Part shown: in pieces, positions 49,301 through 61,300 of the stretch
Numbering within the stretch: position 1 is the stretch's first letter
Layout of the letters: the number at the start of each line of letters is the position of its first letter
Assembly (NCBI RefSeq): GCF_040807025.1
Contig: NC_090945.1
Location: 73,357,088 to 73,421,087, forward strand
From: Struthio camelus
Lineage: Eukaryota; Chordata; Aves; Struthioniformes; Struthionidae
Length of the DNA stretch: 64,000 nt
Direction of reading: 5' to 3'
Notes under the pieces: generated by a model
What the model was told of the DNA's origin: nothing
Database searches by the model: none
What the model saw: only the letters and a program-made list of their open reading frames with translations
Translations under genes and position numbers: made by a program

Positions 49301-52300
49301 TATATAGGGAGAACTGCGGTTCTCTTTTCTGGATTTCATGCTCCAACCCGAATAAGTTTTACGAGATTTTTCATGCCAAGGCTGAAACAGTCAAGAAATA
49401 GTCAGTTATCGATAAGAATTTCTAAGTTATGTAACTAAAAGATACTTATAGTAAGCAACTGTCAGGCCTACTGCTGTTCTCAAAGTTTACAGTAGTTTTC
49501 TGTTTTTTTTCCATACAGGAAAATGAGTCTCCTCTGAACAGTAACATCACAGCATTTGCGTTAAAGGCAAAAGTCATCTATCCAATCAATCAGAAATTTA
49601 GGGTAAGGATTTAGCCTCTATTTGCAAAAATTAAAATCATTCTATCTCAACGTAAATTGCAGAGTTAAAAATTACCGGAAGAAGAGTTACTGTCAATGTG
49701 CTTAACAGGGAGTTTTGTTTGTTAATAATCCATTGACTCAGGCCTCATTCGATATGGCATCAGGTGGCTTCATCTCCTCCTGAAACCTTCTGTGCTTTAC
49801 GTGGTGTCCAGTCAATCTTCACCGCAGTCAAGAGACCTTTTTCTTTCCCTTAACACTAGCGGAAGTTGGATCTGTCCAAGGAGGCAGAGAAAAAAAAAGA
49901 AGGGTCTCTTCTTCAGTAAGGAAATACATCCCAAGCAGATGACCGCAACAGAAGAACTTTTTACAGGAAGCGCAGAAACCTGTCAGTATGATGAATCGTA
50001 ATTTATGTGGAAACACTTTTGCCATGTGCATTAATTGTTAGCGTGAAAGCAAGCACTGGAAATTGATGAGCCATTTATCTCCTTCTTGTGTTGTATTAAT
50101 TAACCTTGTACATTTTCTTTGACTCCAGCCTTTGGCAGATGGCTCATCCAATCCGTCTTTGCACGAGAATCCAAAGCAGACTGTTCTGCCTAATCAAGTA
50201 ATGGAAACATCCACTTCAGGCAGCCTGGGCTCCCTCAGCCAGGGAGACAAGGAGGACTGCAGTTCCTCCACGACAATTCATTCCTCAACCAGTGACGACA
50301 GGTTTCAGGCTCGGACCTTCCTCAAGGTGACCTGCTTCCCTGAAGTGCTGACTTGCGAGAGGTAACCAGTTGTGTTTGGTCATTTCCTGGTGTGACGTGG
50401 TGCTTTTTCCAGACAACCACTAAAGGTCTGGCATAAACCAGATGACTAGGGTTGGCATAAACCGATGATTAAGGTTGGATGCATATGTCCACCACATCAA
50501 GACAGGGTTATGTGCTTATTACCCTTAAGAAAGTGACTGGGGAAACTAAAGAAATGCCTCTTGTTATATATTAAAAATCAGAAGTTTTTAAATGACATTC
50601 TGGGAATCAGAACTTGCACACAAGGAGACTCATAAAAGTATACAACATTTGTGGTAAGGAGATCCCTTTTTACCCACACAGTGTCAGTGCTACGTCATTA
50701 ATTATGAAAGGCTGTTAATAACTCTGAATTCATTACTGCAAGGTATTGACTGTTTTCTGCAAGTGCTGAGCTATAAAGTCTTTAGAGTTTTAGTCTCAGT
50801 TCACGCGCTGCAAAGGCAGGTTGCTCTACAGGGTCCGGGGTCCTCTGCATCATATAAGATCAAGTTATACAACAGGAGTCTCGGGGACAGCAAATGCCAG
50901 CAGTCTGTTCTCTCAATTTTAATAGGAAGTACTTAAGTAATATTGTGGGAAAGCTTCCTCTCTCAGATAGTTTGGTGATGAGCACATTGAGCTAACCCAA
51001 ACGGACTATCAGTTTTGATTTTTATTTAGGCACATAATGGTAAGGTAGCCCTAGGTGAATAAATACGTGTTTATATTCTCATTGGCAAAAAATAAATACA
51101 ATTATATATACGTCACTATGGGATTGGGGGTAGGGGACTAGCAATGAAAAATGCTTTCAAAATGTCCACTCTTATAGCTATTTTAATTTGAAGCTTTATT
51201 TTCCCTTTACTGTAGCCATTCGTGCCCGTACGTATCTTGACTTTTTCTGAAGGGAACTGCGTCTCCAATGTTGTTAAAGCATTATCTGATTTTGCTTACC
51301 TTTATGTAGAGATGTTTTTTTGAGAGAGAAAGAAATGTAAAAATAAAGTGACTTGGCTGCTGTTCTAGGGACATTGCTTTTAGAAAAATTTATCAATTAA
51401 AAGAAATATATGATGTTGCCTTTTTACGTGACTGTCATTTAGATTGACACTAACACTTTTTAAATCTTTGTTTTAGTTTTGATGTTAAGCTCTGCCTCTG
51501 CAGTCTTCTTTTAAAAGATCTTATGCTTCTTGATACTGAACTCAGAAAAGAAAAACATGTGGTAGGTACTCATGTCTCATTTATAGCTATTTGATTTGAA
51601 TGTCTTAGCTGAGTATCAGTTTAGGAAATAATCAACATAAACAACTGGCTAGCTGGGAAGCACTATAGCAGATCTGTATTTCTACAGTATTCTCATTAAT
51701 TTTTCCCTTTGTTCTGCATATATGAGGTTCATACAGGAGCAACCCTGTGAAATATAATAGCCTGTGCAATACAGGAGGTCAGACTGGATAATGCAGCTGT
51801 TTAGTTTTAAACTTTACTCCATAGGATAACCTATAGCACTCAGTGTTCATTTAAAAAAAGATAAATATTTCAGAGATGAGTTTATGTTTTAATGACAGTG
51901 CTTGTGCAATGCAACTGTAAGGACAGCTTTGAATAAAACTGAGAAGTCAATTCAGCAGAATCAGTACCATTGTGATAAATACAATAGCCCTGATTTTGTG
52001 GGACAGAGGAATTAAGGTGCCCCTGTAAAGCATACATAGCTACCTACATCAGATTACAGCATACAAACATGACAGGAAATTAAAAAAAGACAAAAGTGGA
52101 TTTATGTAATTAAGGCAACAGAATACTGCATTAGGAGAACAGTTTGTGGTAAGCAGGTATGACAGAGTACAGAATCGCTACCGTTACTGAGTTTTAGCTC
52201 AGGTAATTGAAATCTGGACATAAAATATATAGTTTTCTTCTCCCTTTCTTTCCAGACCTCTCTTTAAACACACTGCCCATTTCTGATGTAATTTGTTGAA

Positions 52301-55300
52301 TGCACTGAGAATATTTCAAGGGGTGGGGTTTTCTCAACAAATTTCTACACAACCCAAAAGAGGAAATGTGAAAGTAAACCTGGAGAGCCACTTCTGATCT
52401 GATTGGTTTTATCCCTTCAGCTTATGTAGTCCTAAGTAGATGAAGAGAAGAACTTGAGATCAGATACCAGAAAGAATTTTAACTTCACTAGGGAAAATTG
52501 AACTTGGTCTCAAAGTTAATCATCAACTTTTAGATGAAGGTAAAGTCACTACATGGTGATGTAATCACAGAAACACTGAGAAAATGAGCATTTAACACCC
52601 TTTGTGGGCCACCAGAAATCCTGACAAAAGGCAGGTGACTGACTATTAGCTGAAGCTTTCAGTAGCTAGATTTGTATTTTTACTAGTAGTGAACAAAGAG
52701 GGAAAAAAATCTTTCAACCTAGAGAATAGTTTCTTCCTTTTCTGTTCTGCTTTCTCAGACTTGAGAGACAATCTTTCTTAGAGTTAGATCTAGGAAAAGG
52801 AAATTTTCCCCTCTTTCTGAATTCTGATGCTTTTTTTTTTTTTCTGGAGTTTGTGGTGTTTGGTGTTGTGTGTTCAAGAACTGCCAAACTCCTATCCACA
52901 ACACTGGCAAGTGAGATCCAAAACATGACAACTTTATCATATTTCTCTTCTACTGAGCACTTTTTTGACTGACACGTGATAGCATATATTTAATGATAAC
53001 ATATTTTCCAGATTTTGCTCAGCTCAGCTGTTGCCTTGGAGAATAGTCTTTTACATAAATATGTTTTTATTTATGCTTTAACATAAAATATGTTTAAAAC
53101 AGGCAATTTCATCATCATCTGTTTTTATGTACATGAATAAGAGACAGGTTGCTGTTAACTTTAATACATCCTTATGTTCATGTAGGAGAACACGAGTTAG
53201 TAATGAATTGACTCGTCTTCACGCTGGCACTCTAAAAGAAGCAAGGGAATCAGGCAAGGGGGAAGAGGCTAATCAAAAATTAAGCCAGTGTTCAGAAATA
53301 TCTTTTTGTAGAAACTGCTATTGCAATTTTAAAAAGTCAACTGGAAAATAATCTACCTTTTGTGAGAGAAGGTAGCCAGAAAGTGAGATGGGTACTTTTT
53401 TTATTATAGGCTGTATATAGAAATGTTTGATACCTCTTTAGTTGGCAGACTACAGCTGAAATCATAGTAAATAATTTGTTAATAACTTTCAGCTTAGATG
53501 TTCATTAAACTTTAGAAGAAATGAGCTTTAAGTAATCTGTGTATTTTCCAGTGAAGTACAGTTTCAAATTTGTCAGCTTGGTTAGATATATATGAGATTA
53601 CATTATTGTCCTTGTTAGAACACAACAGTCTTCCAGTACTCTCACTGAAGACAAAGCCAAAGGATTTTTCATAACAAAAGTATTGCAGAATTGCTAATGA
53701 TGTTTCTATTTTACCTGTGATTCACTATATTCTCGCTGATTGGCTGAAAGCAACAAAAGTTATCACAAAGATGTTCTTATGATGTTCAATAGGCACTTAT
53801 CCTAGATTTTCTTTCTTTCCTTCTGAATAGATATTTACTCAAGTTCTCAAAATATACCTCACAGATTTTTATCATAAAAAGAAGATTACTGATGATTTGT
53901 TCAAGAAGATCCTTTTAATTCAGGAAAACGTAAGTGGGTTTTTTTTTTTTTTGGTTAGTGTTTCACACAACAGAAAATAAGAATTAATCCCGCCAATTGA
54001 TGCAAGCTGATTCAGCAAGCTATCTCACCCAGTCTTTTATGCAGCAATGTCGTTTGTAGTCTACTTCTGAATTAACGCAAAGGTGCTCGCTCAGTAGTTG
54101 ATTCTCTCTAGTATCTGCATTTGCTCCCCGTTGTTGTCTGAGGTGATCAGGAGAGTGCTGTTTCTAATCTGTTAAGAATAAAAGTGTTTTGTAGTTCAGT
54201 CCACTCCAGCAAACAGAATGTTCTTGACCTTATTCGCTCATAGTTATTGACTGCTAATTATTAGGTCTTTGTCCAGGCCCATATATCATGACTAATAATA
54301 ACATAGCAGGAAACACAGGAGGAAACTTAAGGCTTTTATCAATGGAAAATATACTTATTTTTCTTTATCCTTTTTTCTTCTATGTATGTTCATAGAAATC
54401 CATTTTCCACTTCTGAACTAGAAGATAAACATTTGTAGTTAGTATGTATTTCAGGTGGAATCACAATATTATTTTTGAGATGACTAAAAGATTTCCAAAT
54501 TAGAATCATAAAAAAGTCCAAGCTGCAGGGCACCTTTGGAGGTCGTCTGGTCCAACCTTCTGTTGAAAGCAGGGCCTTAGATAAGGCCCTGTCAAGCCAA
54601 GTCTTGAATATTTCCAGTGAGGGAGACTCCACCATTTCTCTGGGGAACCTATTCCAGCATTTAACGTTCTCACAGTAAAGACTGGGCTTTTTTCTTCTTT
54701 TCAGATGGAATTTCACACTTAGACATTAAATTAAAGCCTGTCAGCTTTTCAGCTCTAGTGGCTGGGATGCATCTCGTTTGCGCATTCTCGCAGTCTGTGA
54801 ACCAACGTTGGGAATGTCTATAATTTTACCTAATAGGTTATATCAGAATGGATTTTGCCTCAAGACCACTTCACTGCCATGATTCCTCAGGTTTAGTATT
54901 TAAGTTTGTAGTATTTACTAAGTGCAAAGTAAGATTTGGTGCGTGTATCCTTCTTTCTGAAAGACTTTTAGTGAGTCTGGATACCTCAAACTACAAACGC
55001 AGAAGCAATATAGTTTGGGCACCTTTCCAGTATAGCTGAACCGTCAATAAAACTTGCCAGCATGGGTCTCTCCATGCAGCTAACTGAGGCCACTGCAAGA
55101 CAAAGACTAAATCCTGTTTATTAGATGCGGTCAGTGCCAAAATAGTCCCGTTATTAGTACGTCAATCTCAGATTTGGTAATCCAGCATTCTGACCTCATA
55201 TTCTGTAGAAAAAAGTGCTGGAAACATGATGACCGTAAGTTTGGGATGCCACGTGATGGAAAAGACTGGTTATGAATACCATCTAAAAGAGAAGTTAATA

Positions 55301-58300
55301 ATAAGCAAACACGTTAGCACTGCAAAATATTGCATGCAATTCTGCACTGGTAAGATTGAGGATTATATGATTTATTGTGGACAGCATTTTCCACTTAATT
55401 CTAAGGAGAATTCATGAGATTTTGATGAAATTGTTTGTGAAGCTTGTCAAAATCTGGTTCCGTTTCTTTAAGGCGTAAGGTGTTGAGTTAATTCATTGGC
55501 GAACAGAACTGTGTGATATTAAACATAAATGCTTGTTAGAGAAGGCATGTTTAAGCAACTGCAGAATCATCCATTTCAGAACCAAACTGCTAAGTAAGGG
55601 CAGAGGACTGGTATTTATTGGTATTATTAGCTTTAAGAAAACATCATCCTGCCTTCAAAGGACTGAAAGGCCATAAAAACCCCACATAAATCATTTAGCC
55701 TATAATTTGTCCCTTACAAGCATTGCAGGTATATTTATCTATGTATGTTAGCACCCTGCAGGAAACACAATCTGATAATCATATTTGGCTACTTATCTAT
55801 ACTTTTAAACACAGCAGGTACACTAATAGCTGTCATTTAAAGATGGAACTCATACATTAAAATAAAAATATTTATGGATAGATTCAAAGGAGCAGTAGAA
55901 AAGCCCGTGGAGCAGTATTTACTAAAACTTGAATTAAGTGGGGATGGTACTTGATTGTGCTCACATACTGGTTAAAATGAAGTAGAAATATACCTATTTA
56001 TAGTAAATGTAATTCAGAGATGCCACATACATACAGTCTTGTGTTTTCTTTCCTTGCTGCAGGAGATGCATTACCAAAATTTTCTGAATGTGGTGTTGTT
56101 CAGTTTCCTTAACCATGAGCCAGACTTGACATACAAACTCACTCCAGGATGAACTTTACCGACTCTATGGCAGCACGCTTGCACCTATCATTAGAGCATG
56201 TTCTCTTTACAAAGGGTGATGATGATGCATGGTTTTCTGTTTAACAAATTACTTGTATTTTCCAGGATTTTGAAGAATTACAGAAACAACTTGACTCTAG
56301 ACTCCAGAATACTGAGACGTCAGGAGCCCATAATTCAGAGTACCAGACCCTAGAAGACTTAGAAAGAAAAGAAAGGGAATACTCTGAGCACATAATAGAT
56401 AATGTAACTTTCTAATTTTTCTTTTGTAAAATTTCATTTTAATGTTATTCTCTTGAAGTATGTTTTCTTTTCTTTTTTTTATGATTGATTAGTCCGCAGT
56501 TAGTGTTTTAGATGCGCGTGGGTCCTGAAAACAGTTTTACCTTGCTCCAGCAAAGTATTTCCAACTCCCTTTGTAAGCCAACGTTTTTCATACAGCACTG
56601 TTTCATTATGCTGGGTTTAGAGCTGACAAACGTGTATTGCTTATCATACGGTTAAGTACATTTCAGTCCTGACTTTTAGGAATTTTGTCATAGCATCTTG
56701 CTTTCTTCCCCACATCTGTATTCAGATAACACTTAGCTTCCAATATGCCATAACTGACTAAGAGAATAAGAGCATATAAAACTTTTTCAGCTGAAATAAC
56801 TACTAATGAAATAATTACAGTATGGCCTTTTAGTATAATTTTCACATTCGCTTTAGCAAAAGCTTTGCTTTATCAGCTTTGTGCATTATAATACATTTAC
56901 ATAGTTCTTAATGTGAAAAAATGTAATTGGATTGTTGACATTTGATCCGCAAAATAATAATTTTTCTCTTCAGTAGCCTCACTGTGTCCAAATTAGTTTA
57001 TAGGTTAGAAAACTGGAGGTTAAAAGTCTCCTGCATGTTATTTTCTAGTAAACTGGATAATCTGAAAGATAACCTCCATTTCCAGTCGTTTTTGTGAGAT
57101 TTGAGCAAATTGACTGCTGATGAAAATGAGAGGCTAGTCAGGCTGACGGCTCTGTGGGCTGTCTGCGCTGACTGACCTTCAGTCAAGACTGCACTTCAGT
57201 CTCGAACTGAACAGCCAATTATCTCCACCTTGGGCCTTTTCCATAGAGGACTTAACATTTTTGAATAGCTGACGGTTAAGCGCTTCACTAGGAATTTTCT
57301 TGGCTTTCTTTTGAGTCTCTGTGCCTTTCACTTATAGTGGAAGATCTGGTAACGATAGTAGACCTATGTAAAGCTTCTTTTGCAATTTAACTTTTTTCAT
57401 TGAAAAATGATTGTTTATGGTTCTGCAGTGTTAGTCATAAAAACTGCCTGACAGCTTCACTGAGCAACATGAGATAGTTACTCACCATCAGCAATCATCC
57501 TTTAGTGGGTCTGTCGCTGTTGTACCAGCAGGTGCTTTTCACATGTGTTTAAAAGGAGTACACTGTGCACACGTTCTTATAGACTTTACACAAAGAAAGC
57601 AGGACCATGAGCTATTCATCTCGTCCCTCAGTAATATAAGGGTATTCTTTACCGTACAAATACAAAATTCAGATTCTTAATACAATCTTGGTGATGAATA
57701 CATTTTCTTAGCTTTATGCCTACTAGTAATCCTGCCGAAACCAACAGAGTACCCCCATGTACAGGGTTATGCATAGTCATGTTTGTGGGATCAGACCCTC
57801 AGACTAGAGATTACCCATGTGATAATTTATTCAAATAGGCACATAAAACTTTTGGAACTGTAAAAAATACTTAATTTCTGGACTGTTAAGTGGTTAGGTA
57901 GCATGTAACTGTAAAAGGCTTAGATGGTGGAAAACAGTGAAGATTTTTTTTTTTTTTTTTTTAAAAACCCAAAATCTTGCTTGACCAAAATGCCTACTCC
58001 TACAGATAAAGAAACATCCCAGAAAAAAGGTTACAGTTTATTATCCTTCCTACTTTTCCCATTATTGCTAACAACATACTAGGCTTTAGTTGATGCAATA
58101 TGTGGAGATCTAAAGGCAAACTCAGAAAAATTATAGTGAATAACTCCCATAAAAAAGGTCAGGATTGGCCAAACGTACCACTGACTGGTTATGTGCCATC
58201 AGCACATGTCATTAAATGGTCTCTGGATATAGTTTTGCACAGTGTTCACTATAAATAATGTTGAAAGCCATCTGCAGTCTCAGTGACTTGTATCTTAAAG

Positions 58301-61300
58301 CATAATGAAATATTAGATGATTAATGAGGGAAAATGGTTTATAGTTTGATTCTTGTTCTACAGATGGAAGCTTTCTGGAAGCAGGCTGACAAAGCCCAGC
58401 AGTTTCTTTTGGACCAGTCAAAATGCTCAAATGCCAGAGCAATGAAGATAACTGTGGATCTGACTGAGAGGATGATTGCAGTAGAAGGGTTATTAAGTGA
58501 ATCTCAGGATTTGCATGCAATGGTAAAGTACAAGAAGAATAAAAGTTGAGAGGTATTTAGTCAATCTAAACACAAAGCATGATGCAAATACAGTGTTCTG
58601 TCAGTCCTATATCATGAATAACGTAGACTGCTTCAACTGTTCTTTTTCAACCTTGTTGCTGAGCACTTCCTTTGCAGTTTATAAACGCTCCTGAGAGGGT
58701 GAACTCGCTTCACTTGAATTCTAATTCTTAAAAGAGTTTAGGCAGTCACGTCAGGAAAAAGTGACGTGCATGATATTAACGTGGTCAGTGAGCCAGCAGC
58801 CAGAGCACTAGATCTAATGATGGAGGGAACCATTGCCCTGGGCATTCTTTTTCCTTTCAGTGTATTTATTCTGCTTTGCCTAGGCAACCATAATTAAGAT
58901 ATTTAAATTAAGATATTTGAGTTGAGGGTGATTCTGTGTGTCCTGTGTTAACTGGAATTGAAAACCCGTGGCATCTCTTCGGAACACGGTCTTTAAAGGA
59001 CAGATATGTTCATAAATGCGTCAGCACTCTGATTTTTGTTGCAGTAAATCTAACATATCCTTGAGCCAGATCTTCTTTTGCTTTTGGAATCCTGAAAGAG
59101 TCGCTTGGAATTTACAGATTAACAGTACAAACATTGTGGCCCACTGCATTTATTAGCGACTTGGAGACTAAATGAATAGCTAACTTTAGTAAGCTAACAA
59201 TTACCATGTCTTCTATTAGTAAGCAAAAATTGTTTTGCAGTAGAACAGCAAAGTAAACCAAGCTGGCCGCATACGAAGATAGTCTTTGCAGCTGATCACA
59301 CTTGACCACCATATAGGCGCTTCCCTCAGATGTGCAAATTTCAAGTGATGCGTTTGGATACAAGATAGTGATTTTCCTACCTGAAGTCACTTCTGGGACA
59401 CTTAGACCTCCTTGCAAAAGTCACCATCCGTGGATCTCCATTAAGCAGGGTGGCCATTACTCTTTCCAATCTAGCATCTTTGTTTAAAGTAGTTCTAGTT
59501 TAAGCTATGAGATCTTGCTGCTTACTGAAGTCCTGGGATTCTCCTCTAATAGCGCAATGGAAGCTGCAAGGTCATATGTGATTATACCTATTATAAAAAC
59601 ATTCACTGAACTCCAGCATGAAGTCGAAGGAGTCCCAGCAATATCAAAATCAGACATTTGTCCTCATCTCCAAATGAGGGCTTACAGTAGTGCAGTATTT
59701 GGGATCTTGAAGAGAGGTGCAGGTCCTCCATGTGGTCCTTTTGCCATTTTTCCTTCTTGAGTATTAAGTTGGTGCTGCAAGCTCATTAATATTTGTATTC
59801 TATTATTTTCTTCTTGACTGCTACAAATAATGAAAAATACCAATGGCTTTAGATCAATTCTTTTCCTGATGCAAATAAACACGCAATTAGGCCTACTGCC
59901 ATGCCATACAGGTCCAGAATTCCAGAACTATACACCATAATATATGAAGGTTGCTATTCACACTGTCCTTGAGAAGCTTCCTTCTTGAGAAGCTTGTTTT
60001 GAGAATGAGTAAGCCGATGAAAGGACAAGCATAACCTAAGACCTACACTTAGTTTCTGTGTGGAATTTTCTTGTTTGTTTTCAGGACATTCAGGAAAGAT
60101 TATTTAACTGGGAGCTTATGGTAAAAATGGTTGATTCACTGAAGTTGCATATACCAGAAGAGTGCAAGTGTAGATTAAATACTGTATCAAATATTCTGGA
60201 CCATTTAACTGTAAAGAATAATCTCTCAGTCCGACAAAAGGAAGAACTTTTAACAGACCTGCACAAGGCCTTCTGGGAACAACTAGCACATTTCAGTAAC
60301 GGTGAGTACTTTAGATACAAGCTCATGGTGCCACTCTCAAGGGTATGTGGTCTCACATTTGTCTTAAGTCGTACAAAAATTATGGTTTTAGCTGTATATC
60401 CCGCTATTTTAAAAGGATTTTTGATGAATCAGCCCAGAATACTATTCCTATGAAGGCTAGATGCTTAGAACAGGAACTTTGGCTTCAACCCTTCTGGGTC
60501 TTGTTACAGGCATCGCTATGAACTTATTTTACATTTCATGTAATCTTTATCTTATTTAATTCGAAGATGGAGTAAGAGTCATATTTACTGCAACTATTTG
60601 TGAGATTTCTCCATTTGGTGTATATGTACTTGACATCACTGGTGATGCTGACTGCTGCTCAGGATAGTAGTAGCTGTATATGTGCAAAGTATTGTCCTAT
60701 GATCTCCTGCTAGCATGTGGAGCCAGGAAAAGATACAAGACATAGTGGTGCTGTCACTCTTATAAGACTATCATTTCCAGGTTTATGATCTTCACACATT
60801 CATTACTTTTACTATATCAGACTAACATACTTTAAAAATTAAAAATCTTTTCATCTTCCCCTTAAAAAAAAAAAAAAACACACACTCTTCTAGTAAAAAG
60901 GCATCAGGGTTAGAGTTCCATTAACTCAATAGTCAGAACATATATTCTTATTGAAGTATATTTTTGCTGCAGTGCTGCTTATTCTCATCACTAAATGTGA
61001 AAGTGAAATTGAGCCATATCTTAAGGTCAGAAACTTCCATTCTTCAGGCTAGCTCTACTTTAAGAACATTGACTAGTCGTATGAACCAACAGCTTACTGG
61101 TATTCATGGATTCATAAATATCACCATATTGAGTGTGTCATGGATGCTTGCTCTTAAAACTGGTGTGCCTTGCAGAATCTTTGCTTAGGTTCAACCATTA
61201 AAATTTAAGTGTGAACTTATGCCAGTGTTGTTTTTTTTCCTCCTGTCATGTCTTTCTTGTTCAAAGCAGAAGTACCTCTGTTGCAGACTTAACTTTATAA

